Below, piece after piece: positions 56,687 through 64,000 of a DNA stretch of 64,000 nt. A program made the translations under genes and the position numbers. Position 1 is the first letter of the stretch. Every line of letters begins with the position of its first letter. The stretch comes from CAVWQV01 sp963757115 (GTDB lineage: Bacteria; Pseudomonadota; Alphaproteobacteria; Acetobacterales; Acetobacteraceae). The stretch lies in the NCBI GenBank assembly GCA_963757115.1, contig CAVWQV010000008.1, positions 124,001 through 188,000 of the forward strand. Direction: 5' to 3'. The notes beneath the pieces are model-generated. The model worked only from the letters and a program-made list of their open reading frames with translations, was not told the origin of the DNA and did no database searches.

Positions 56687-57439
56687 ATGCGGCTTATACT
56701 GCTTTGCCTCGGCCTGCTCATGCTCGCTCCTGTTGCTCGCGCGCAGGATCTGACCGTGTTCGCCGCCGCCAGTCTGACGGATGCGATGCATGACATCGCC
56801 GGCCTTTGGGAGAAGGCGGGTCACAAGCCGCTCCGGCAGTCCTTCAGCGCAAGTTCGACGCTCGCCCGTCAGATCGAGCAAGGCGCTCCGGCCAACCTGT
56901 TCGCATCGGCTGACGAGAAGTGGATGGACTATCTCGCCAGCCGTGATCTGATCGCGCCAGGCACGCGCGTAGACCTGCTTCGCAACGACCTTGTGCTGAT
57001 CGTGCCAGCCGATCGGGCGAGACACGTCACAATCGACGCCGGGTTTGATCTTTCCGCCCTGCTCGGCCCTGACGGGCGGCTCGCAATCGCAGATCCCGCC
57101 CACGTCCCCGCGGGCATCTACGCCCAGCAGTCGCTGACCAAGCTCGGATTGTGGAGCAAAGTCGAGCATCGGTTGGCGCCGGCGGAAGACGTGCGCGGCG
57201 CGCTGCAATTGGTTGAGCGCGGCGAGGCTCCGGCCGGCATCGTCTACGGCACGGACGCGGCCGTGTCGCAACGGGTCGCGATCGCGGGGACGTTCCCGGC
57301 CGACAGCCATGATCCGATCAAGTATCCGTTCGCCGTGATCAAGGCCAACGATACGCCGGACGCGCGCGCGCTGCTGGGTCTTCTGCGCGGGCCGGAGGCA
57401 AAGGCGGTCTTCAGCCGGCGCGGCTTCAAGGTGGAGTGA
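56687..57439 (+). CDS. modA: Molybdate ABC transporter substrate-binding protein ModA
   Basis: A 250-residue periplasmic protein with a signal peptide (MRLILLCLGLLMLAPVARAQ). The oxyanion-binding segments are TVFAAASLTDAMHDIAGLWE and FSASSTLARQIEQGAPANLF; ADPAHVPAGIYAQQSLTKLG and GIVYGTDAAVSQRV are also standard. It captures molybdate or tungstate for ModBC. The ATG at 56687 gives the proper signal peptide. Its stop overlaps a GTG that probably starts modB. Confidence 0.95.
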   Translation: MRLILLCLGLLMLAPVARAQDLTVFAAASLTDAMHDIAGLWEKAGHKPLRQSFSASSTLARQIEQGAPANLFASADEKWMDYLASRDLIAPGTRVDLLRNDLVLIVPADRARHVTIDAGFDLSALLGPDGRLAIADPAHVPAGIYAQQSLTKLGLWSKVEHRLAPAEDVRGALQLVERGEAPAGIVYGTDAAVSQRVAIAGTFPADSHDPIKYPFAVIKANDTPDARALLGLLRGPEAKAVFSRRGFKVE

Positions 57440-58129
57440 GCGATCCTCGGCCCGGGTGAGTGGCAGGCCGTCCGGCTGACGCTTTCGGTCGCCGCCCGCG
57501 CCGTCGGCTTCGGTCTGCCGGTCGCCATCGGGGTCGCTTGGCTGCTGGCGCGCGGCCGCTTTCCCGGCCGCCCCCTGTTGAACGCCGTGGTGCACCTCCC
57601 GCTCGTGCTCCCGCCCGTGGTGACCGGCTGGCTGCTGCTCGTCATCTTCGGCGTGCGTGGCCCGGTCGGAGCGGTGCTTCTCCAATGGTTCGGCGTGCGC
57701 CTCGCCTTCACGACCGCCGGGGCCAGCCTTGCGTGCGCGGTCATGACGTTCCCCGTGATGGTGCGCGCGGTGCGCCTGGCACTCGAAGCGGCCGACCCTG
57801 GTCTCGAGGAGGCGGCCCGCACTCTGGGCGCGGAGCGCGTCGACCGGCTGCTCAACGTCACCCTGCCGCTGGCCTCGCCCGGCATCCTGGTCGGCGCCAT
57901 CGTCGGCTACGCGACCTGCCTCGGGGAGTTCGGCGCCGTCATTACCTTCGCGGCCAACATCCCGGGCGAGACGCAAACCCTGCCGCTCGCGATCTACACC
58001 GCTTTGCAAGCGCCCGGCGGGGAGGGACGGGCGGCCGCGTTGTCCATGGTTTCGATCCTGCTCGCCGGCGTCGGGTTGTTGGCGGCGGAGTGGGCCGGTG
58101 TGCGGCTCAACCGACGTCTTGGCCGATGA
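57436..58129 (+). CDS. modB: Molybdate ABC transporter permease ModB, frame broken near the start
   Basis: The conserved frame (GEWQAVRLTLSVAARAVGFG, HLPLVLPPVVTGWLLLVIFG, the EAA loop LEEAARTLGAERVDRLLNVT, GYATCLGEFGAVITFAANIP) is open from the modA stop onward but has no start codon there. A GTG at 57436 overlaps the modA TGA, and removing one base near 57441 puts it in frame, giving about 230 residues. That arrangement fits translational coupling. Five or six membrane helices are expected. The stop overlaps the modC ATG. Confidence 0.85.
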
Positions 58130-59202
58130 GCCTGTCGGTCGCACTCCGGCACGAGTTTTCGGACAGGACGATCGATGTTGCATTCGAGGCGCCGACCCCC
58201 GGTGTCGTCGCGCTCTTCGGCCCTTCCGGCGCAGGCAAGTCCACCGTCATCAAAGCGGTCGCCGGGCTGCTGCGCCCGGGCGCGAGCCGTATTGTCCAAG
58301 ATGACGAGGTGCTGGCCGACAGCCGGGCCGGCATCTGGGTTCGGCCCGAGCGGCGACGCATCGGCCTCGTGTTCCAGGACGCTCGGCTGTTCCCGCACAT
58401 GTCAGTTGCTAACAATCTCCGCTTCGGCATGCGCCGGGTCTCGGGCGCCCGCATCGGCTTGGACGATGTGGTGTCCTTGCTGGATCTCGGCCGGCTGATG
58501 GCGCGGCGGCCCCACTCCCTTTCGGGTGGGGAGACGCAGCGCGTGGCGATCGGCCGGGCATTGCTTGCGCAACCGCGTCTGCTGCTGATGGACGAGCCGC
58601 TGGCTAGCCTCGACGCGGCGCGCAAGGCGGAGATCCTGCCGTTTCTGGCTCGGCTGGACAGGGCGCTTCGGGTGCCGATCCTGTATGTCACCCACGCCCT
58701 CGATGAGGTCGGGCGACTGGCCGACACCCTGGTTCTGATTGAGGAGGGTCGGGTGATCGCGGCCGGTCCGCTGCCGGAGATCGCGGCGCGCGCCGACCTC
58801 CCGCTCGCGCGCAGGAGCGATGCGGCGGCCGTATTGCCCGCGGTCGTGGAAGGCCACGACCCCGCGCGCGGCCTGACCCGACTGCTGGCAGGCGGGACAC
58901 ATCTATGGGTGCCGCTCATCGGCTCAGGTCAGGGTGTTGGGGTGCGTGTCCGCATTCCGGCTCGCGAGGTGATCCTGGCGCGTCGGGCGCCCGATGCGAT
59001 CAGCGTGCACAACATCGTCCCAGGCACGACGAGGGCGATCGCGGCCGACGCGCAACACCGGGCGGCGCTGGTGGAAGTGGCATTGCCCAAAGGCGCCCTA
59101 CTTGCCCGTGTCACGCCCGACGCGGTCGATAGGCTCGGCCTCGCGGCGGGAGTCCCGGTTCTTGCGTTGATCAAGTCCGTTGCGGTCGAGGTCCTTGAGT
59201 GA
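58126..59202 (+). CDS. modC: Molybdate ABC transporter ATP-binding protein ModC
   Basis: A 358-residue ATPase. Walker A is FGPSGAGKSTVIKAVAGLL, the Q-loop VFQDARLFPHMSV, the signature LSGGETQRVAIGRALL, Walker B LLLMDEP and the switch VTHALDEV. A C-terminal MOP-like domain (residues 285-358, with ISVHNIVPGTTRAI and GLAAGVPVLALIKSVAVEVL) binds oxyanion and can down-regulate transport. It overlaps modB by 4 bp and closes the modABC operon. Confidence 0.95.
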   Translation: MSLSVALRHEFSDRTIDVAFEAPTPGVVALFGPSGAGKSTVIKAVAGLLRPGASRIVQDDEVLADSRAGIWVRPERRRIGLVFQDARLFPHMSVANNLRFGMRRVSGARIGLDDVVSLLDLGRLMARRPHSLSGGETQRVAIGRALLAQPRLLLMDEPLASLDAARKAEILPFLARLDRALRVPILYVTHALDEVGRLADTLVLIEEGRVIAAGPLPEIAARADLPLARRSDAAAVLPAVVEGHDPARGLTRLLAGGTHLWVPLIGSGQGVGVRVRIPAREVILARRAPDAISVHNIVPGTTRAIAADAQHRAALVEVALPKGALLARVTPDAVDRLGLAAGVPVLALIKSVAVEVLE

Positions 59203-59232
59203 CCTCGCCGCCAAGGGAGACCAAAGAGGCCG

Positions 59233-59502
59233 TCAGTGCACGAGGGCGGGCGCCATCTCGTGCTGGACGATGGCGGCGATCGCCACCGTCTGGTCGGCCG
59301 CGAGCGCCATCGGCGTCCCGTCCGCGGCATGGATGGCGTACGCCGTGCCGCCCTGAGTCGCGACCTGCTTGACGTAGGCGATCTGCGACACCCCGAGTTG
59401 CATCAACTGCTGCGGCGAAAGATGGCGAATATCCATCGGAGCCTGCTCCGGGGCGGTCCCCGCGCTGGTTGCGTCGGACGAGTTGTTTGCGTTCATAACC
59501 AT
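59233..59502 (-). CDS. DUF1150 family protein
   Basis: An 89-residue acidic protein: a disordered N-terminus followed by RHLSPQQLMQLGVSQIAYVK and YAIHAADGTPMALAADQTVA. This is the DUF1150 pattern, known almost only from alphaproteobacteria and often beside Hsp20 genes. The ATG at 59502 has an AGGAG site. It lies 92 bp downstream of the Hsp20 gene on the same strand. The function is not known; a role with the chaperone is inferred from linkage only. Confidence 0.82.
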   Translation of the reverse strand: MVMNANNSSDATSAGTAPEQAPMDIRHLSPQQLMQLGVSQIAYVKQVATQGGTAYAIHAADGTPMALAADQTVAIAAIVQHEMAPALVH

Positions 59503-59594
59503 CGTGTTTCTCCTGACGGCGACCCGAAGGCTCGCTCCGCCGTTACGGTGTCCGGATACGGTGTCCGGGGCCGGCATCAGCCCCCGGTAGCAAG

Positions 59595-60078
59595 TTAGCC
59601 GCGCTCCTCAGGCTCACCTTCGACAACGCGGGAGCGAACGGCTCCGTTTGTTGCCTGGCCGTTACCGGCAGCCCGGCCGATCTGGATCGTCTTGACCCGC
59701 GCCTCGGGTTGCGGTCGCGCCAGATCGATATGCAGAAGGCCGTTATCGAGCCACGCCCCCTTCACTTCGATCCCTTCGGCCAGCACGAAGGCGCGCTGGA
59801 ATTGCCGGGCGGCGATCCCGCGATGCAGGAAGACCCGCCCCTGCGTGTCATCGGTCTGTCGGCCGCGGATCACGAGCTGGTTGTCTTCCTGCGTGATCTG
59901 CAAATCGTCCATGGTGAACCCCGCCACGGCGAGCGTGATCCTGAAGTCCCGTCGGGCCGGTCTGCTCGATGTTGTACGGGGGATAACCGTCCGATGAGCT
60001 CTTGGATGCGCGTTCGAGCATCTGCTCGAGATGATCGAAGCCCAAAAACAATGGTGACGTGAACATCCGGGTCGTCAT
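59595..60078 (-). CDS. Hsp20 family small heat shock protein, frame broken once
   Basis: About 160 residues after removing one base near 59952 (GACGGGACTTC), joining RASKSSSDGYPPYNIEQTGP to RDFRITLAVAGFTMDDLQIT. The alpha-crystallin domain continues with LVIRGRQTDDTQGRVFLHRG and AARQFQRAFVLAEGIEVKGA, as in IbpA-like proteins. It holds unfolding proteins in the cytosol. The ATG at 60078 follows AGGAGGGG. The long leader up to def could hold a heat-shock promoter or an RNA thermometer, but I see no clear ROSE-type fold by eye. Confidence 0.88.
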
Positions 60079-60220
60079 GGCCCCCTCCTGAAGAGCGAAG
60101 CGTCGCCGAAACCCGCGAACGGCATCACGGCTACGGTTTAGTTCGTCCGTCTGCACCCGCATTGCAAGGGGGCGGGGCGCGTCGTTGATCAGGCCCCGGA
60201 GGGTCGCTACATGCGCCGTC

Positions 60221-60766
60221 ATGACTGATGCAACGCTGGAGCGACTGCGCATCCTGATCGCACCGGATCCGGCTCTCCGCGCGAAAGCCAAGCCGGTTGG
60301 GCCACAGGACGAGCATCGCGTACGGGAACTCGCACCCCGCATGTTGGCGGCGATGTACGAGGCACCAGGCATCGGGCTGGCCGCGCCGCAGGTCGGCGTC
60401 GGCCTCCGGCTCGCCGTAGTGGATCTTATGCCGGACAATCAGTCTCGTCCGATCGTGCTGGTCAATCCCGACGTGGCGTGGCGGGATGACGAGCTTGTCT
60501 CGCGCGAAGAGGGCTGTCTTTCCCTGCCGGGCCAGTACGCCGACGTGACCCGCCCCGCGCGCGTCAAGGTGCGGTATGTCGACCTCGCCGGAGCGCGGCA
60601 GGAGATCGAGGCGGACGGGCTGCTCGCCGCCTGCCTGCAACACGAGATCGACCACCTCGATGGCGTGCTGTTTGTCGATCACCTGTCGAGCCTCAAGCGC
60701 AACATGATCATGCGTCGGCTGGCCAAGGAGCAGCGCGCCAAGCGCGACGAGGAGCAAGCGCGCTAA
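60221..60766 (+). CDS. def: Peptide deformylase
   Basis: A 181-residue metalloenzyme that removes the formyl group from new proteins. All three motifs are present: GIGLAAPQ (residues 50-57), EGCLSL with metal ligand Cys99, and QHEIDHLDG with His141, Glu142 and His145. The ATG at 60221 lacks a close ribosome-binding site; a GGAGGG lies upstream of a 5-codon ORF (ATG at 60211) that overlaps it. It precedes fmt by 8 bp, the usual def-fmt pairing. Confidence 0.96.
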   Translation: MTDATLERLRILIAPDPALRAKAKPVGPQDEHRVRELAPRMLAAMYEAPGIGLAAPQVGVGLRLAVVDLMPDNQSRPIVLVNPDVAWRDDELVSREEGCLSLPGQYADVTRPARVKVRYVDLAGARQEIEADGLLAACLQHEIDHLDGVLFVDHLSSLKRNMIMRRLAKEQRAKRDEEQAR

Positions 60767-60774
60767 GCGCCGCC

Positions 60775-61681
60775 ATGCGCCTCGCCTTCATGGGCAGCCC
60801 GGAGTTTGCCGTGCCTGCGCTGCATGCCCTGCATGGCGCGCGCCACGACATCCGCGCCGTGTACTGCCAGCCGCCACGGCCGGCGGGGCGCGGCCAGGCG
60901 CTTCGGCCGTGTCCCGTGCATCGGGCGGCTGTCGCACTCGGTCTTGAAGTGCGCACCCCAGCACGGCTTCGCTCCGATGCGGCCGAGCACGCGGCGTTCG
61001 CCGCCCTCGACCTCGACGCGGCGGTGGTGGCTGCGTATGGGCTGATTCTGCCGCAGCCGATGCTGGACGCGCCCCGCCGAGGATGCCTCAACATCCATGC
61101 GAGCCTCTTGCCGCGATGGCGCGGCGCCGCGCCGATCCAGGCTGCCATCCTGGCCGGCGACGCCGAGACCGGCATCACCATCATGCAAATGGACGCCGGG
61201 CTCGACACGGGCCCCATACTGCTGGCTGAGGCCGTGCCGATCGCCGACACCGCCAACGCTGCTAGCCTGCATGACGAATTGGCCGCCATTGGCGCCCGCC
61301 TCGTGCTGCGCGTGCTCGCCGAACATCCGCCCGCCAGGCCGCAGCCCGCGGAGGGGGCCACCTATGCTCCCAAGCTGACGCGGCAGGACGGACGCATCGA
61401 CTGGACGCGGGACGCCGAAGCCATCCACCGGCAGGTGCGCGCGCTCAACCCGTGGCCGGGTACGTTCACGCGCTTGGGTGGCGAGATGCTGAAAGTGTTG
61501 CGTCGCGGAGCCTGTCCGGGCTGGCGGGCCGCCGGGAACGGTGCTCGACGCGGAGCTTACTGTCGCTTGCGGAGCCGGGGCGCTCCGCCTCCTCGCCGTC
61601 CAGCGAGCCGGGCGCGCGGCGATGGATGCCCACGCTTTTCTGCGGGGCCAGCCGGTGCCGCCCGGCACCCAGTTGGCGTAA
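60775..61681 (+). CDS. fmt: Methionyl-tRNA formyltransferase, frame broken once
   Basis: About 301 residues after removing one C near 61503 (CGTCGCGGAG for CGTGCGGAG). The N-terminal domain has MRLAFMGSPEFAVPALHALH, NIHASLLPRWRGAAPIQAAI with the catalytic His and QMDAGLDTGPI with the Asp; the second frame completes the C-terminal domain with GTVLDAELTVACGAGALRLL and FLRGQPVPPGTQLA. It formylates initiator Met-tRNA. Its TAA overlaps the truA ATG (TAATG). A full, in-register C-terminus after the break points to a sequence error. Confidence 0.94.
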
Positions 61682-62451
61682 TGGCGCTGTGGGCGCTCCG
61701 CCTGGAATATGACGGCCGGCCGTTCGTCGGCTGGCAGCGACAGGCGAGCGGCGCATCGGTGCAGGAAGTGCTGGAGGCGGCCGCCGGCAAGCTGAACGGC
61801 GGCGTGGCGGTCGGCAGCGTCGTGGCCGGCCGAACGGACGCTGGCGTGCACGCCGAAGGGCAGGTGGCGCAGATCGAGCTGGCATCGGATTTCGAGGCGG
61901 AGCGGCTGCGCGAGGCGCTCAACTTTCATCTCAAGCCGTACCCGGTCGCGGTGCTGGAGGCGGCACGAGCGCCCGCGGGCTGGAGCGCCCGCTTCTCCGC
62001 AACGCGCCGGTGCTACCGTTACTGCATCCTGAACCGGAGCGCCCGGCCCGCACTGCTCGCAGGGCGGGTTTGGCACGTCCGCGCCCCGCTCGATGCGAAC
62101 GCCATGCACGAGGCGGCGCAATCGCTGCTCGGTCGACACGACTTCACCTCGTTCCGGGCCGCCGCGTGCCAGGCGAAGAGCCCGGTGCGCACGCTCGATC
62201 GGCTGGACGTGGCGCGCCGAGGCGACATGGTGGAGGTGATCGCCGAAGCCCGCAGCTTCCTGCATCACCAAGTGCGCAACATGGTCGGTACGTTGAAGCC
62301 GGTCGGCGAAGGCCGGCGGCCGAGCGGTGCCGTCGCCGAGGTGCTCGACGCCCGTGATCGCGCCGCGGCGGGGCCGACCGCGCCGGCCGCCGGCTTGTAT
62401 CTGATCGGGGTCGGCTACGACCGCGACCCGTTCATCCCCCGTCCGGGCTGA
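61681..62451 (+). CDS. truA: tRNA pseudouridine synthase A
   Basis: A 256-residue enzyme that makes pseudouridine at positions 38-40 of tRNA anticodon arms. The catalytic Asp53 is in AGRTDAGVHAEGQVA; RLEYDGRPFVGWQRQ at the start and FLHHQVRNMVGTL near the end are standard. The start ATG is coupled to fmt by TAATG. Upstream, the same frame is also open through the shifted part of fmt, which should not be read as a fusion. The 3' end overlaps the convergent membrane gene by 20 bp. Confidence 0.96.
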   Translation: MALWALRLEYDGRPFVGWQRQASGASVQEVLEAAAGKLNGGVAVGSVVAGRTDAGVHAEGQVAQIELASDFEAERLREALNFHLKPYPVAVLEAARAPAGWSARFSATRRCYRYCILNRSARPALLAGRVWHVRAPLDANAMHEAAQSLLGRHDFTSFRAAACQAKSPVRTLDRLDVARRGDMVEVIAEARSFLHHQVRNMVGTLKPVGEGRRPSGAVAEVLDARDRAAAGPTAPAAGLYLIGVGYDRDPFIPRPG

Positions 62452-63032
62452 CCAGCCCGCCGATCAGCCCCGGCGCGACCACGAGGGCGGCCGTCGCCAG
62501 GTTGACGCACACGACGAACAGAGCGGCGCGGGCCGCCGAAAGCTCGAGTGCCCGGCGCGCCAGGAACCAGTGCAACCAGAGCCCATAGGCGATCAAGCCA
62601 ACCACTAGCCCATCGCCCGCGATGCGGTTCGGCATCCCGGCCGTCATCAACGCGCCGAGCACCACTAGCAGCAGGGCGGCAATGGCCGGGATCGCCCATT
62701 GGCACCAGTTGAACGCCGTCGCGAACCGCGCCCACAACGCCTCTCGTTGCCAGTGCCGGGCGAACCACCACGACAGCACCGGAGGAGCGAGCAACGCGCA
62801 GAACAGTCGCCAGCAGGTCCGACAACGCGGACAGGCCTTGGCCGTCGGCCAGCATGAGGCCGCTGCCGACGAGCGGAAACGCGATCAAGGGCGCCAAGCT
62901 GGCCAGGAACGCCTGAGAGGTGTTGCCGAACGCCGCCAGTCCGTCGGCCCGCCCGCGCGCGACCCGTGCGACGCCAAGGAGGATGCCGGGCGAACGTCCA
63001 AGACCGCGCGGAGCGTTGCCGCGTTCGTTCAC
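62432..63032 (-). CDS. Unknown integral membrane protein, frame broken once
   Basis: About 199 residues after removing one base near 62804, with a hydrophobic body: FLASLAPLIAFPLVGSGLML, FCALLAPPVLSWWFARHWQR, WAIPAIAALLLVVLGALMTA, GDGLVVGLIAYGLWLHWFLA and FVVCVNLATAALVVAPGLIG, suggesting about five helices. The GTG at 63032 is the best start found but has no good ribosome-binding site. I do not recognise the family. It lies between truA and dapE, and is 124 bp from dapE on the same strand. Confidence 0.55.
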
Positions 63033-63156
63033 GAGCGCACGACACGCGCCAGCGAGACGCCCGCGCTCCGCGGGGCGGGCGCGCTCAGTATCAGGTTCCG
63101 TTCCGACACAGCTTGGCCTACCCAAAACATCATCACGGGGCAATCGGCGGACGACT

Positions 63157-64000
63157 TCACGATAGCACGGCTTCGAGCATGCCAGCGTAGATGCGTGCGA
63201 GCTGGGCCAGCTCCGCGACCGGCACGCACTCATCCACCTGGTGCATGGTCGCGCCCACCAGCCCGAACTCCGCCACAGGGCAGTAACGCGCGATGAAGCG
63301 CGCGTCGGACGTTCCGCCACCGGTGTCGAGCGCCGGCTCGCGTCCGACCTCGGCCGTAATCGCGCGGCGCAGCCGGTCCACCATCGGTCCGGGCTCGGTC
63401 AGGAAGCTTTCGCCGCTGACCGAGACGGCGAGCTCGAACTTCTCCGCGGCGTGTTCCGTCAGCACCGCCCGCAGCCAGGCTTCCAGCGACGCGCCAGTGT
63501 GGCGGTCGTTGAACCGGATGTTGAGCGAGGCGCGGGCGGAAGCCGGGATCACGTTGGTGGCCTGATTACCGACATCCACGCTGGTGATTTGCAGCGAGGA
63601 CGGCTCGAACCACGCAGTGCCGGCGTCCAGTGGTGCCGCGGTAAGGGCGGCGAGCGCCCGGAGAAGCCGATGCACCGGATTGTCCGCGCGGCGCGGGTAA
63701 GCAACGTGGCCCTGGGTCCCGCGCACCGTGATGCGGGCGTTGAGGCTGCCGCGACGGCCGATCTTGACCATGTCGCCTAGTCGGGCGGGATTGGTCGGCT
63801 CGCCCACGATGCAGAAATCCGGCAACTGCCGATTTTCCGCCATCCAGTCGAGCACGCGCGCGGTGCCGTCCAGTGCGTCGCCTTCCTCGTCGCCCGTGAT
63901 GAGCAGACTGATCGAGCCGTGCCCCGCGCCGCTCGCGAGATGCCGGGCGCAGCCGGCGACGAAGGCGGCGATCGCTCCCTTCATGTCGCAGGCGCCGCGG
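63157..64000 (-). CDS. dapE: Succinyl-diaminopimelate desuccinylase, 5' end outside the window
   Basis: The C-terminal 280 residues or so of a DapE-type M20 peptidase, which frees LL-diaminopimelate for lysine and peptidoglycan. Visible segments are RGACDMKGAIAAF at the window edge, LLITGDEEGDALDGTARVLD with the catalytic and metal-binding Glu pair, CIVGEPTN, GRRGSLNARITVRGTQGHVA, the dimerisation domain, and TGGGTSDARFIARYCP with GATMHQVDE near the end. The N-terminal metal ligands lie beyond position 64000. The neighbourhood (def-fmt-truA-dapE) is common in this group. Confidence 0.94.
   Translation of the reverse strand, partial: RGACDMKGAIAAFVAGCARHLASGAGHGSISLLITGDEEGDALDGTARVLDWMAENRQLPDFCIVGEPTNPARLGDMVKIGRRGSLNARITVRGTQGHVAYPRRADNPVHRLLRALAALTAAPLDAGTAWFEPSSLQITSVDVGNQATNVIPASARASLNIRFNDRHTGASLEAWLRAVLTEHAAEKFELAVSVSGESFLTEPGPMVDRLRRAITAEVGREPALDTGGGTSDARFIARYCPVAEFGLVGATMHQVDECVPVAELAQLARIYAGMLEAVLS

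Noticed and set aside
57460..59202. One long open frame covering modB and modC
   Set aside because: Its first 660 bp are a shadow of modB in the wrong frame; ModC starts at 58126.
60775..62451. One long open frame that reads as an Fmt-TruA fusion
   Set aside because: The fmt part is shifted after 61503; the true fmt C-terminus lies in another frame and ends at TAATG, so these are two genes.

Overview
The window is a GC-rich, tightly packed chromosomal segment of an alphaproteobacterium, most likely from the Rhodospirillales/Acetobacterales. The case rests on gene order: ubiE-coaBC-dut diverging from mutM, then enoyl-CoA hydratase, rpsT, dnaA, dnaN, recF, gyrB; def-fmt-truA followed by dapE; and a DUF1150 gene beside an Hsp20 gene. 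This is inference from synteny and protein style; no rRNA or tRNA is visible.

Layout. 0-4 kb: a catabolic set (start of an acyl-CoA dehydrogenase, class III CoA-transferase, MaoC hydratase, haloalkane-dehalogenase-like hydrolase, an unknown protein, a nitroreductase). 4-10.2 kb, all minus strand: a coiled-coil protein, two tandem Lin0512-family proteins, an amidase with an extra N-terminal helical domain, and an ABC importer (NitT/TauT-type ATPase plus a two-domain permease) with no binding protein. 10.3-21.6 kb: housekeeping core with dut, coaBC, ubiE, mutM, rpsT and the dnaA-dnaN-recF-gyrB replication block. 21.7-34 kb: M20-family amidohydrolase, SorAB sulfite dehydrogenase, typA, an AmpG-like transporter, a PhoR-like kinase with an LpoA-like lipoprotein, rsmI, an acyltransferase and hemW. 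34-45.5 kb: an aerobic benzoyl-CoA (box) pathway block with benzoate-CoA ligase, boxC, boxB, an alpha/beta hydrolase, a nitronate-monooxygenase-like flavoprotein and a five-gene HAAT ABC importer. 45.7-55 kb: tonB and a split type II secretion cluster (gspH, J, G on plus; K, D, a C/N-like gene, M, L, I on minus) with a small lytic transglycosylase and no gspE or gspF. 55-64 kb: aldo/keto reductase, modE/modABC, DUF1150-hsp20, def-fmt-truA, a membrane protein, and the start-truncated dapE.

How the genes may work together. The box block makes a coherent route: import of an aromatic acid by the Liv-type transporter, CoA activation by the ligase, epoxidation by BoxB and ring cleavage by BoxC. A perfect TGCA-N6-TGCA site in the boxC promoter matches the operator recalled for BzdR/BoxR regulators. 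BoxA, BoxD and the regulator are not in the window. The amidase, Lin0512 proteins and ABC importer look like a second uptake-and-hydrolysis unit with an unknown amide substrate.

A caution runs through everything. Seventeen protein-coding genes, several near-universal (typA, fmt, gspD), are broken by single-base frame changes. In every gene with one disruption, correcting one base restores a normal-length protein; several sites are in short runs of G or C. I count about 23 such sites. This looks more like indel errors in the assembly than real gene decay, so these genes are listed as single loci with the shift position given.
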